This document shows, one piece after another, positions 12,308 to 31,810 of a stretch of 64,000 nucleotides of DNA; the stretch's first letter is position 1, and each line of letters opens with the position of its first letter. A program made the translations under genes and the position numbers. The notes beneath the pieces are model-generated. The model saw nothing but the letters and a program-made list of their open reading frames with translations. It was not told the DNA's origin and did not search any database. The DNA is from Hypomesus transpacificus. Taxonomy: Eukaryota > Chordata > Actinopteri > Osmeriformes > Osmeridae. The stretch spans positions 3,825,497-3,889,496 of the forward strand of contig NC_061080.1 of NCBI RefSeq assembly GCF_021917145.1. Reading direction: 5' to 3'.

Positions 12308-15300
12308 GAAGAGCGAGGGAGCCTCCCCAACACAGCCTTAGTGACAATGACGCTTGCAGAGCCATTTCAGAGCAATGAGCCAGAAAACACAGTCCCCTTA
12401 CCACCATTCATCCTCCTCAGCTCTGCGCTCTCACCAGTCTAAAGCACCACCACAACATTCACCAGAGAACAACACGGTACACATGAAACATGTCATCACG
12501 TCACCATCATTTTCTCTCCTTTTTTATCTTTTTTTAACGGCTTTGTAGAACAAAACTAATAGATTGTGTATTGTGTTCGGTAGCTAGGATGCCATCCATA
12601 GTTCTTCAACTTTTGATTTATTTGTCTTTTAATTCATTATATTTTTGATTCATCAAGATCCAAGCTAAACATTTTTTTATTACAATTTGATATTACAATG
12701 TCATATCTCTTAAATACATCTAAAACATTGAATCTGAAACATTTAATAAATAATTTGATATAATATATCATTTTCAAAGAGGGACAGCTTGTAATTGACT
12801 CAAATGAATATTCAATATTGTTTCCAGCTGTTTCTAGCTAGACGGCTAGCTTCCCCCATTTTGCTCCCCCCCCCCCCCCCCCCCCCCCGTTCACAATAAA
12901 GTAATATCATTTCATTTTGTAATCAGCCTCAGGTCATTCCTCTTGGCATCTCGGGTGAGATTTCCCTGGGAAAATGGAAGCAGTGCGTGGCTAAGCTGGT
13001 AGCTAATCAGAGTGTTGGCTGATCACCCTTCTCAGGCATGCTGGCCCAGGCCCTCTGCACAGCACAGCCTAGCTGAGGTGATGATACTGGCCTAATCAAC
13101 TCCCACAGAGCTGTGTTGGGATGGCTACAGGCCCTTTTTAACATTTACACACACACACACACACACACACACGTAAACAGCCCAACTCACACACACACAT
13201 GCACACACACACATGCAAATACATCGTTTCCATCCCAACACACACACTCACACATACATAAATACACACACATACATACAGGAACACATGAGCATAGCCA
13301 AGAGGAGGCCTGGGGGGGGGCAAGGCCCTCTCGTTTACATGTTTCGCCCCCCCCCCCCCAGATTTTTGATCGCTTACGATAAAAAATTCAGGAATTGTTG
13401 AAATATACATAAAAATGCATCCTCATTTTAAGATGGGACATACATTCTGGCTACGCCCCTGGCACACACGCATATACATAATATAAACTTCAACACACAC
13501 ACACGTACAGTACAAACCCACCAATGGACACATATCTACACAACAACATGCATTTACAAAACACCCCAATACAAAGACTCCCAAAAAAGCCTTTCACACA
13601 CAAACGGATTCACACACATCAGACGCTCATAAGCACACATCGAACACTTGACATGTGTTTGACGTACATGCACATTATGTACGGCACACACAGTCAGACC
13701 CCCCACCCTGCCTCTCCGTCACGAAGATGCATCCACCCGGAGACAGCGGGGCCTGGAGGGCGTCAAGGATCTCCGTGAAGGGCTCATCAGTCTGAGGCTC
13801 TAGGATGGAGTATCAGTGCTCCGCTAAAGCACCGACTTCCAGCTGTTTAACTGCCACTTCCGACAGAGAAACAGTCCATTCTGCCACGCAAACCGGGTAT
13901 TACTGGTATACACTATTTTATATGTATCGTCTGCTCACTTCTCGGGGAGAAACTGCTTCTGGGTTTCGAGCTACGAGGTTGACAGCTGGCAAGGCAGGTT
14001 ATGGAATTTACTGACTTGACTACCTTGAGAGATTTGGAGGTAAATACCACACGGGGATAAATCACTTTAAGGGGTTATATGGCTTGTCCGTCATTGAGGC
14101 CGTTCTTGCCCAGATGGATTGAGCTCGTTTTTTTTATTTATTTACCAGCTCTCAAACCAAAGAATCCATCCCCCTCATATCTCCCACCATCTCTGCCCTC
14201 CTGGCCTAACCACACTGTCCCTCTCTTGTCTGGTGTATTCACCTGTCTAATCTAACCGTTAACCTGCTCCAGCTGCTTGCCTGGGACCATCCATGTCCAG
14301 CCCACGGGCCAGCTTGTCCACCCCCAGTCTGGCCAGCCTGTCCACCCCCAGTCTGCCCTCTCCATCACCCCTCTCTCTGGGCCTCGTCCAGACTCCCACC
14401 GCCGTTGCACATGCCGTCTAGCATCCTCTCTGCCGGGGGGGGGGGGGGGGGATGATTAGCCTGGTTAACATTGGCATCGGAGATGCCCTCCCAAACAAAG
14501 ACTGCCGAGTCGCGCCATTATGGAAAACCCCCACGCCTGCCAACCAACCGGAACTACATCTCCCAGGAGTCAATGGGTGAAACATAGTGGACGGGCCAAT
14601 GGGAGTGGAGGGGGGGAAGGGGAGAATGTATTGTCTTTTTTTATTTATAACAAACGGTTGTCACTGAGGCCCATTTCGTGTGTTTGTACTTGTGTCAGTG
14701 GAAGCATCTGGTGCCATTCAAATGCCACAAAGGGCATGATTGTCATAAAGTGGGTGGTGAAGTCAATATTCAGATTGATCAACTCGGCTGATCTTTCGAG
14801 GCAACGAAAAACAACAGAGAAAGAGAGAGAGAGTGCGTCAGAGCCAGCCCAAGTGGAGGGAGAGGAGGAGGATCAGACAATAAACCCTGATGTTCCACTG
14901 AGTCACCAGGCCCCACAGTCATTGTTCAGTAACCATGAGTGTTACCTGCCTTTGACGTCTCGCTCACGCACGCATCAAACCAATTACGTAGCCTTCGCCC
15001 AGAGAGACTGTTGAGTCATCGTGATGGCAGAGCAGGGCATCTTGGGCTCTCTCTCTCTTTCCATACTATCTCTCCTCTCTCTTTCTCTATCTCTCTCTCT
15101 CTCTCTCTTTCCCTACTATCTCTCCTCTCTCTTTCTCTCTCTCTCTCACGTGCGTGCACCGACATAAAGGTCTAGCATCGTGACTGCTGAAAAGGTGGTT
15201 AACGTTATCAAACAGGAAACCGCCTTCCTTTGAGAGAAACCACCATGAGTCACGCCTGATCATTCCCTTTAGTATTCTTTTATAGTTTCAAATATATATA

Positions 15301-15922
15301 TATATAGTTTCTCATACTCCCAACTTGATTTACACGTTTCGCTTCTCTTTATTGTTTTGTGTGGTGATGACTTGTGTGTTGCGTCGTCTGAATACCTTGA
15401 CTTGGTTAGACCACTGACAATTTGAAGAGACATGTTTGATATTAGTTTCTTTCAGGATAATATTTATCTAACAACTCTCAAGCACAAGCTGTTCTTTATT
15501 TCTTCGGGAAACTAATCTTCCTCATCATATTTCTCCAGACCTAGACCTGGGGCCTAGTTACCTTTACAAATCCTACTTATACCTAATTAACTAGTTTAAT
15601 GGGCTATAATTTACTTCTCCCCACCCAACATGCCCGGTATGACTGTATATTTAGGTGTGCCTGTTTGAATAGCATTCATGTTACCCATTAGTCATTGTTA
15701 TTTTACTGTCGAGCATATTGTGACATGTTCCTCATTTTTTGTGTTCCATGCTTTCCATTAATTATCATGGAAATGGTTCCTCCTTGCTTTTGAAAGATTG
15801 TCTTGTGGGTCATTTGATCTTTTCAGTCATTTGATCTTTCCATTTTTCTCTTTCTGACGTAAGCCAAGTGACATTGCTTCCCTTCTGTGCAAATGTCACC
15901 TTGCTCAGATGTCCCTGCTTAC
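12306..15922. other. Intergenic between card14 and cbx4, first part
   Basis: Contains poly-C at about 12868-12888, CA repeats at 13146-13290 and 13493-13504, a CT tract at 15048-15146 and poly-G at 14436-14450. The stretch at about 13715-13800 is GC-rich and open on both strands, and 14290-14420 is Ser/Pro-rich in one frame. Neither is a firm gene. Confidence 0.5.
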
Positions 15923-16013
15923 ATAAAGGCTCAATGTTGTCACCTTGACGCACTGTTAGGTCCACTGGCTCCTTCTCCCTGCTCTTAATTCTCAACATCC
16001 CCACCACACTAAC
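15923..16013 (-). other. Candidate isolated minus-strand exon, unidentified
   Basis: On the minus strand, 91 bp lie between a CAG acceptor and a GTAAGC donor. They encode a protein-like stretch containing KSREKEPVDLTVRQGD. The alternation of charged residues with VDLTVRQGD resembles the first strands of an SH3-like fold, but I cannot name a family. No linked exons were established, so this may be a fossil exon or chance. Confidence 0.22.
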
Positions 16014-18339
16014 CTGCATGGTGCAGGCAGCAATGGTCCTTCTTCAAAATCCTTGAGCCTAAGTGCACCTGCCTCCCCATCTGTGCCCCCCACCTCCCAA
16101 ACAGTATTGAGGGGGGGGGGGGCGTAATTGCCATCACTGACCATTCATGTCTTTTCTCTTTCCTGTTGCTTAGCATAATTCACCTTCTCTCACTCTCATA
16201 GCCCTTTCCCTGGAGACATAATGGACTGGCCATTATTTTTCAAAAGCCCATGCTAAGTCATTGACCTTAGCATATCTTCAAACATTTCCATTGTAAATTT
16301 GTATCTATACCCAGTATACAAGTTGTTGACTTTTTGAGAAAAATGCTATATTGCTTCAGGTATTCTATTACAGTGTAACAGTTTTTGTACAACAGTGTAT
16401 ATATATTTTGTACACAGGTTTAGGCACCATAAAGTCTATGTATGACCTAAGGAATCATGTAAATGTTTTACATCTCTTAAGTAATTCCTTACAGCAAAGG
16501 AAAGCGTGTATTTGTATGGATGAATTTAATGGATGACATTAGTTTGCATAAACTTTTATAAATGCTATTTCTACATTGAAAATGTTTTGAAAGATTCTTC
16601 TATAAAGAATCCCTTGATTTCTAACCTTAACATGACAAAGAACAAAGTCTGTGCAACATCTATTCCTGTTCAACTTGAACTTTAAAATGTTATACTTTTA
16701 TTTCACTCCAGCAGGAGCTCACCATGTCGGCTTTTACAGCTAAAGGTACGTGTTCATCCCTTCTGTTCCAAGAAGAGTTTTGCAACTGAGCTCGACGCGC
16801 TCGAGAGTAGTCAATTGACAAGGAAACTGAAGGCTATCGAGTTCAAGTCATCTCAAATAATTTAAACAGCCTGGATGTTTGTCGGAATGACCATGGCAAC
16901 AGTGTCTATGAATTGACAAGCATTGCCTGGGTTTTTAAGATGGGTTTTGGTTCATTCACAACAGATTATCCAATAAAAATGAACAGTCAATGTAACCCTT
17001 TACACAGCTTTAGGAAACATGTATTTGCTTCTAACCAAATAAAACGAACTGAGTCCCATCAAATATGTCAATAACGTAATCTAACTTCCAAAAACACTTT
17101 TTATGATCTTCACAGAAGTCTTAGGACCTACATAGGTGTCGGTCAAAGTTCTGAATTATCCTCGCTGATAGTGTTCAGAAGTCATTCGTTGTTTCATTGA
17201 TAGGAATCGTCAGACCCCGTGTCTGAGTAGTTTTTCAGATCGAATGTGTTTCCCCTCAATTGCAATATTGATTAGGCTCGCCATTATTATTGTCATCTGT
17301 AAAATTAGAAATCTCATCTCTCCTAAATGGATAGTTTTTAGTGACACACAAGCCTTTCAATTTCCTTTCGACACTAGGTCTATGATCTATTATAGAGTTT
17401 GGATGGATTTTTTCACAAGGTAACTTATTAATGTGCATGCACGTGTGTCACATTCCCTCAAACCTTGGAACACGTGCCTAGCGCAAGTTGGAGACAGTGT
17501 GAAGTCAAAATTGTCGGTGAATAATGGATGGTGTTCATGTTCCCCTAGTGACAAAAACATAGGTTAACGTAGAGTTGGTCTTATTGACACTTTAAAAGCA
17601 TGCACAGAAGGCCAATAATGTATAGAACTCAAAAGGTAAAGTATCGGAAACTCATTTGTGCGTTGGCATCTGCGTCAGGTGTCATTGTGGTGTCATTGAA
17701 CGTTGTAAACATTTCGTTAAGCCTGTTACTTGCCAGCAAAATGGTTAAGACTTGTTGTCTTTGATATCAGGGCCATGCCTCTTAATTTTAAACGTTTCAT
17801 GCAAGGGGTAGTGGTGGTCTATTGCATTAATGATACAGCTTCTGCGACTGAATGCTTTCCACCAAGATAGGAAAATGGCAGCATACGTTTGCTCCTTCGA
17901 GATCTTTCCCTCGAACCATTCCAAAAATAATTGGTGTTTTGATAGCCAGCGTGCATATGGAAGTGATTTTGAGCGCAAATACAAGAGTGTGATTCGGGTA
18001 GAGTCGTTAACTGGGTTCATTTGACATTTCGCTGCCGTTTTGTGCTTATTGCCTTATAAGGAAAGGCAGTCGTGCTTGTCTGCAATAGGCTGAGGATTGC
18101 CGCCCGCATGAACTGTGCTCCTTTAACCCTTCGACTGCTGAATTTTATTGAGAAACGCTTAACGTCTAACGACGCATTTACCTTTTTATGTAACGCGATT
18201 AAATGAATTAAACACACATTTTGGGATATGTGGAAACGCAGTTGCCTATGACTTCAATGAATTAAAATGTCCTATATATTTGAATATTTTAAGCTACATA
18301 GCCTTGTATGGCCGTGTGTGTGTGTGTTTTCGTGTGTTT

Positions 18340-18418
<79 letters not shown>

Positions 18419-19508
18419 TGCAAGTGCGAGTGCTTATAGTGCGCACCCGTGTATCTGCTTGAGTGCAAGTGTGTTCGAAAATTATAAGCATATCCAACCT
18501 TTCCATGTTTTCAAACCTATCCATATTTTGACATAAGACATCAGCGGCTTTGGATATCGTGCTGTACGATGCGCACAGGCAACAGATATATATGGGCGGT
18601 ATATTATATTAGCCAGAGGTATGCATCTCTTGCCAAGTGATAACATGGACGTCTGGTAGCCGTCAGAATTTGGATGGCGGAATATAAACGCGCTGGAAGA
18701 AATGCCAACGGGTTTTAAAAACAACTGACGACGTGACCTACATATCCGTCACACAACCGCGGGCCGCTGATGAGATGTGAAAATTCACAAAAAGCCCTGT
18801 GCAGCTCTTAACCATAACTATTTATATATATGCCTTTGCAAGAGAACATTTCAGAGAACGTAGAATTGGTCATGAAAATTAGGAGAACACAATGGTGTAT
18901 GGGCTAGAAGTGCAACGACCATGAATGAAATAGTTGTTTATGGAGATGATTCCCTTTAAAGTCATACTGAAATGCATTTGCGCTAACATCTCAATGAACG
19001 ATTCCCAATAACAGACGAGTGATGATCATTCAATTTTAAGATGAAATTGGAGGTGCATGACTGATTGGTTGTCAACCATAGCGTCCAAAGTAATACTTCA
19101 CTCTGGTCATCCTATTAGATGCCATTTCATTATCACACCATATGTCGACTTATGGAAGAGAAAATGCGACTCATACTACAGCATAAAATGAAGCATTGGG
19201 CTACAGATCGTATAATTTCCCTGCAAAGCAAATTTAGTGCGATCTAATTGATCAAATAAAGAATACCGACAACAATGGTCAAATTTGATATAGGTTGGAC
19301 AAATGACCTAACTGTTAGTGAATGGATCAAACATTAAACCTGGACCTAGTTCTAAAATAACCCACAACTACACTTAATGATTCGGTATAGCCACGTAGGC
19401 TATTATATACTGTATATTTCATAGCACCCTCTTGCAGTTCAATTTCGCCTCTACACAGCCGTGGACAGAGGCACGAAACTGTCCCAGCCCCCAAACCACC
19501 TCCTTCTT
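16014..19508. other. Intergenic upstream of cbx4
   Basis: Mostly unique AT-rich DNA with no protein-coding gene recognised. It includes a (GT)n tract at 18315-18414. A 31-bp exon-like segment at 16715-16745 has an ATG and a GTACGT donor but no visible partner. Confidence 0.5.
18315..18414. repeat. (GT)n microsatellite
   Basis: About 100 bp of GT with early GTTTTC interruptions. Confidence 0.95.
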
Positions 19509-19516
19509 TGACGTCA
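19509..19516. promoter_or_regulatory. CRE palindrome upstream of cbx4
   Basis: Perfect TGACGTCA, the CREB/ATF consensus, lying 225 bp upstream of the cbx4 start codon and about 150 bp upstream of a TATA box. Function is inferred from position only. Confidence 0.5.
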
Positions 19517-19667
19517 CATCAATGCATGAACTGTTTTCTGCAGCTCCTTCTCGTGTGCAAACCGTATCGCGCTCCTACTGCCAACGAATTCTCAGTAAAG
19601 AGGGAAAGAGAGGGAAGGACGGAGTGGAGGGAACTCTGGCATATGTCATTCTAGGGCTGAAAAACGA

Positions 19668-19674
19668 TATAAAA
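19668..19674 (+). promoter_or_regulatory. TATA box of cbx4
   Basis: TATAAAA lies 60 bp upstream of the cbx4 ATG at 19734, a plausible distance for a short 5' UTR. Confidence 0.5.
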
Positions 19675-19733
19675 CAGTAGAGTGACTGTCGCTACAGCCT
19701 TTGAGTAAGAAGCGTTTTTGCTATAAAGCGAAA

Positions 19734-22700
19734 ATGGAGCTACCCGCCGCGGGAGAGCACGTCTTTGCGGTGGAGAGCATCGAGAAGAAACGGAGCAGAA
19801 AGGTTTGAGCCCACTTCAAATTGTTTTCGTCAAATGTCCACATCATTACTGGCAATTGTCCCTTGTTTCTACGTTGTACTATGCGCATTTATTGGATTTT
19901 AATGTTGTACCTTTATTATCTATAATGTATATCATGCCCAAATCGTGGAATCAACATATGCTCTCTCATTCGCAGGGACGGATTGAATACCTTGTCAAGT
20001 GGCGAGGATGGTCTCCAAAGTAAGTAAGCGTTAAAAATGTGAAACCACAAGCGTGTTTGTGTGTGTGTGTATAACTGTGTGTGTATAAGTGTATGTGTAT
20101 GAAAGAGAGAGAGTAAAACTGAATAATGAGAGTGTGTGTAGAGTAGCCATCAATGTGTGCGTTGTAGGAGTGCGCGTGCGTGTTTGCGCGCGCTAGGGGT
20201 GAATGTTTGCTTCGATCGATGTAGCTTAAAATGCCATCACTTATGTATGAGATAATTACTGCCGCATTTTCTTACCACGTTTAAGTGTAGCGTGCACATA
20301 TATATAGTTTTAATAGTAAAACTCAAAAAATTATTCCTTTCTATCTTGAAGGCCTGAGCTGTTGCCTTTGTCGTGCGTAAACTCTTATTTACCTTATTAC
20401 GCATAAGTCATTAAGGACTTAATTAAAGACTACTTAGTATGGACTTGATCTCGAAGTTGCCTAGCTACACTGCACAGCTCAAACACAACATATAGGCCTA
20501 CTACTAAACCCCGCACGTGACAGCCACGTCTGATGTTTAATAAAATCTCTTTCTCGCTCTCTCTCCATCTCTCTCGCTCTCTCTCGCTCTCTCCTGGATT
20601 TGTAGATACAACACGTGGGAACCGGAGGAAAATATTCTAGACCCGCGCCTTCTCGACGCTTTCCAAAACAGGTGAGCTCGACCGACACACTTGACTTTGG
20701 GCAGACCCAGTCAAGAGAGGGGGGAGGGAAACGGTCTACTGAAAATATACGGTTAACCGCTGCCGTGCTTTCAGGCTACAATTGCTGCATCTTTCTTTTG
20801 TTAACAATATACACTTGCCTTTTTTTGTCCTCGGACACAAGTTTAAATCTGAGCTAAATCAATTTACGTGCGTCGAAAACGATGCCATGGCTACCAGCCT
20901 CCTCTCAACCTCCAAACATGCTCTTGAAGATGCACGCTTGCCTTTTGAACTTGTCATTTCTGTAACTGCATAGGCTACCGTTAGCCGGTAATTACTAAAT
21001 ATCCCGTGGAGGGGTAAGCGCCTCAAACACTACGTGAACCCACACACCATTTAAGAACGTGCTGTGCCTGGCAGACTCTGGCAGGTCTGCCATTGAATTT
21101 GCGTCTCACCCCACCCGTGTTTGTGCGCCATCTTTTTAAGGGGCAGGTCACACATTATAGAGAGAACGTTGAAGGGGGCTTGGTGTCTGTTTTCGCCATT
21201 ATCTCTAAACGGGGGAGATTTTATTGAAGCTAATTGCGTGTCTCTCAAGGGAGCCAAATCCGCTGAATACCAGACTATGAAAATATACGGAGTTGTCACT
21301 GTAATTAGATGTGCAAGAGGGGGAGCACATTTGACATCACTGCTGCCTGTGGTATTAAGTTACTGCCTCTGAGAATGACATGTATAACATAGGCCACTTA
21401 AAGCTGTAGTCAGCGATAATATTCAGCCTGTAATGGCAACAGCCCCATTCTTGTCTCACCTGGGAATACCAAAGTAAGATGACTCACACCAGGAACACGC
21501 ATCACAAGAAGATGACTGTAAGGGGAATTTCAGTGCTGTCCCAATGTAAACAACTCTTTGGTTTACTTGGATCTCTTTTGTAGGGAAAGAGAGCAATTGA
21601 TGGGATATCGCAAAAGAGGGCCCAAACCCAAGCACCTCCTGCTGCAGGTGAGCACGGCCAAGGCAAAAACACACAACTACATCACACAAGACCCATCCCA
21701 TTCATTGACCTCGCGCATACCATTATGTCTGTCCTCAACAGCGATCCTATTCCCATGTGTTGAATTCATGTTTATATTTTCGTTTGAGTACACCTTTGTC
21801 TTCTATCATCCCAACGGGACGCGGTTAATGAAATGTATGATTTCATGATGATATTGTTAGGTGAGATGTCAATTTTCAAAGCTGATGTTTCTCAATGTTT
21901 GGGTCTCATGGGTATATGCAAATCTACAGCTCCTTATAGCATGCACATTCCTTTGTCTTCACTTGTAGCGAATCACAAATATATTTATTTTTCAATAAAT
22001 AACATTCAAATGTTACTCTAGTTTTGACCACGATTTAGAGTATAACTATAGAACGTGATTGTAAAAACAACGCAGATAATAATCGTAATATTGACCTACA
22101 AGCCGAATCTATGGGGCCAGCTTGCATAAGTCATTGTGTACCACATTCCAACCACTGAAGAACTGAGGCAGAGGAACTATGAATAGTGCATCGAGGCATC
22201 AATCAGAAACCCAAAGGGAGGAGGAACCCCTCAGAGCAGTGTTTGTTCCCCTCAGGAGGGAGTTGTTGGTTACACACATGATAAAGTCAAGTCGTGGGGG
22301 CACAAAGCAGCCAGTGACATTCCATTGAACTGAGGCCACGGGCACACGCTGGAGACACTGTCAGATGTCTCAGCTGTATGGCGGTGAGGGTGGCTGAAAG
22401 AGCCGGGGTGTTCCGGGAAACGTGTGAAAGCCGCTCACAAATGCAATGGATTTGTTTTTCCAAACGTGAGCGTTCTGTCTAACAGGCCTTAGTTGGGTTG
22501 GCAGCCCTGGTTTCAAGGCCAAAACCCATCAATAAGCACAAACACAGTCTACACCAAATGAGCCAGTGAAACGTCTCTCATAGTCAACGGTTACGTTTTT
22601 TAATCAACATTTTCTTTGTTACTGTTCCACAGCTCCCTTCGTTCGCCCGGAGATCCAGTGTCCTCTCAGACCTCCAGGAGACGTCTTTGGAGGAGGAGGA

Positions 22701-24045
22701 CAACCGGCAGAAGGCCGAGCCCTTCCAGACGCTCCGCTCCCAGAGCCAGCAGTACCAGCTCAACAGCAAGAAGCACCACCAGTACCAGCCCCTCTGCAAG
22801 GAGAGGGAAGCCGAGCAGCAGGCCAACGGCAAGAAGAAGTTCTACTACCAGCTCAACAGCAAGAAGCATCACCACTACCAGCCCGATCCCAAGATGTACG
22901 ACGGACAGTACCCTCCCAAACCCAGGGAGGTCAAAGTTCCAGAGGTCCTCAACCGGGCCTGGAACCTGCCTCCTGCTCTACAGCAGAAGTGGGTCCGAGA
23001 CAAGGACTCAGGCTGCCTGAGCAAAGTGAAGGATATAACCATGGAGCTGAAGAAACTTCCGGCAGACCTCAACTGCAGCAGGGAGGAGACGGAGCCGAGC
23101 CAAGTCGCTGTCCCGGTTCCCGTCCCGGAGGATGTTCCGCCGCCGCCGGCGGCGACGACACCCAACGGCGTTAGCAGCAAGCTGAAGATTGTCAAGAACA
23201 AAAATAAAAACGGGCGGATAGTCATTGTCATGAGCAAGTACATGGAGAACGGAACGCAGGCGGCTCGGATTAAAAACGGGGACACAGAGACAAACGAAGA
23301 CCAGGCTCAGCAGGAAGCCGAAGCTCAGGACCATCTTATGGAAAACCACCTGCAGAAAATGAGGCTTGTGAGGAAACTGGGTCTCACGAACGGATTTGCA
23401 AAAGACAACAAGGAGAAATTACCCAATCCATCTCACTCTGGACCTAATGGACAGTGTCCTGTTGAGAAGGACAACTTATCCAAAATGGACTGTACTGTGA
23501 TGCAACAGGATGGGGTCACAGGTCTAGGGGGGATTTCAGAAGATCAGTCCCTGCCCCTGACTATGAAGTCTAATCTGGCTTCTTTGCCTTTGAGTAAGGG
23601 AGCCGTCTCCACGACGGAGCCTAGGAGGACTCAGGCTCTCAAACGTCCCCTTTCAGTCCCAGAGGCGGGTTATGAAGACCGGAGCGTTGTTAAAAGGTGT
23701 TTCAGCTCAAGGAGTATCAGTTCCCCATGTGCCACTGTGTCTTCTCCTCCTCAAAGCAACAATGTGGACCATAATGGCCACCAGAGCCAAAATGGCCACC
23801 AGGAATATGACATAATGGACCAAGAGGAGCCCATAGACCTCAGCTTTGTAAGGACCAAAGTGGTCCCCACAGAGACACAGTTTTCCCCTCCTGGGGAGGA
23901 GAAGGCAGAGCAGCCATTGGCTTTGCCCGCACAACAGAAGGAGGAGCCCTTTCCATCCTTCAAGCCTTTCCTTGGGAATATAGTCATCACAGATATCACC
24001 ACAAACTGTCTCACAGTGACCTTTAAGGAGTATGTCACAGCATAA
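19734..24045 (+). CDS. cbx4: Chromobox protein 4 (Polycomb CBX4)
   Basis: Polycomb repressive complex 1 subunit that reads H3K27me3; mammalian CBX4 is also a SUMO E3 ligase. Five exons read in phase: 19734-19802, 19976-20019, 20606-20671, 21584-21647, 22633-24045 (551 residues; human about 560). The chromodomain begins [10 protein letters not shown] and has the aromatic cage F11, W32 and W35 ([20 protein letters not shown]). A basic AT-hook-like KRGPKPK follows. The paired [13 protein letters not shown] motif, characteristic of CBX4, appears twice around 22760 and 22850. [20 protein letters not shown] is conserved. The C-terminal Polycomb box for RING1 binding is [20 protein letters not shown]. 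The expected SUMO-interacting stretch is reduced to [10 protein letters not shown], without an obvious hydrophobic VILLD core. Confidence 0.95.
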
Positions 24046-24600
24046 TGAACAAAGTGGCCTGTACAGTGGCCCAGAAGGGTACCCAAAACAACCTTGTCAA
24101 TAATATGTACAAATTAACCTTAAAACATGAGTATTTTCAGATTTTTTTATTGTACAAAGGGAGAGCCCTTGTGTATTTGCTTCCAGTTGGAGTTCTGAAG
24201 TACTGGGTTTCTTTACCCTTCTCTTATATTCTGGTACATCTAAGGTTTTGTCATATCTGTTTTCTTTCAAGCTGTTTTGGATTTTGTTTATAGCTCATTT
24301 AGATGCTGTCATACGGTATCAGGAGTGCAGTGAAAAGCACTTACTTTGTCAACTGTAATTTGCTTTTTTCAGTCTTTGTCTCATAAAGGTTTAAATATGT
24401 ACATTCAGCATTTTTTGTTCTACAAAAGAAATCTAAATAGATTTTTTTGTTATGCCTGCTGTGTGTGTGCGTGTGTGTGTGTGTGTACTTGAGTGAGTGT
24501 GGACGTGTATGTTGAAAATGGTGAATGGTTGATTCTAAGAGACATGTTGCTTGTACGCCTCATGCCATCTAGAGAGCCAAATAAACAGGACTCCCAGTCA
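24046..24600 (+). other. cbx4 3' UTR with poly(A) signal
   Basis: AT-rich sequence after the stop. AATAAA at 24580-24585 is the first good poly(A) signal. A later AATAAAA near 25420 could be an alternative. Confidence 0.5.
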
Positions 24601-31690
<7,090 letters not shown>

Positions 31691-31697
31691 AATGTGA

Positions 31698-31705
31698 TGA
31701 CGTCG
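31698..31705. promoter_or_regulatory. CRE-like site upstream of cbx8
   Basis: TGACGTCG, one base from the CRE consensus, 106 bp upstream of the cbx8 ATG. The same region (31600-31690) holds three AGCAAC/GGCAAC motifs reminiscent of X-box half-sites and a CCAAT motif. Confidence 0.35.
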
Positions 31706-31810
31706 TCTGTGCAAGATTATTATGGTCTGTCTGGAATTCACTCTGCGAGAGTGAGGAGAAAAATATCTTCCAGCTAACGTTCACCGAGCTAACGGAAGAT
31801 TGAAGTAAAC

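Noticed and set aside
13715-13800. GC-rich segment open on both strands (EPFTEILDALQAP on minus, STRRQRGLEGVKDLREG on plus)
   Set aside because: Either strand could be coding by eye, and no linked exons or family match were found, so no gene is called.
14277-14459. Ser/Pro-rich frame with STPSLASLSTPSL
   Set aside because: A short internal duplication explains the pattern; there is no splice or family support.
22584-23349. Minus-strand frames opposite cbx4 exon 5
   Set aside because: Shadows of the cbx4 coding sequence on the plus strand.
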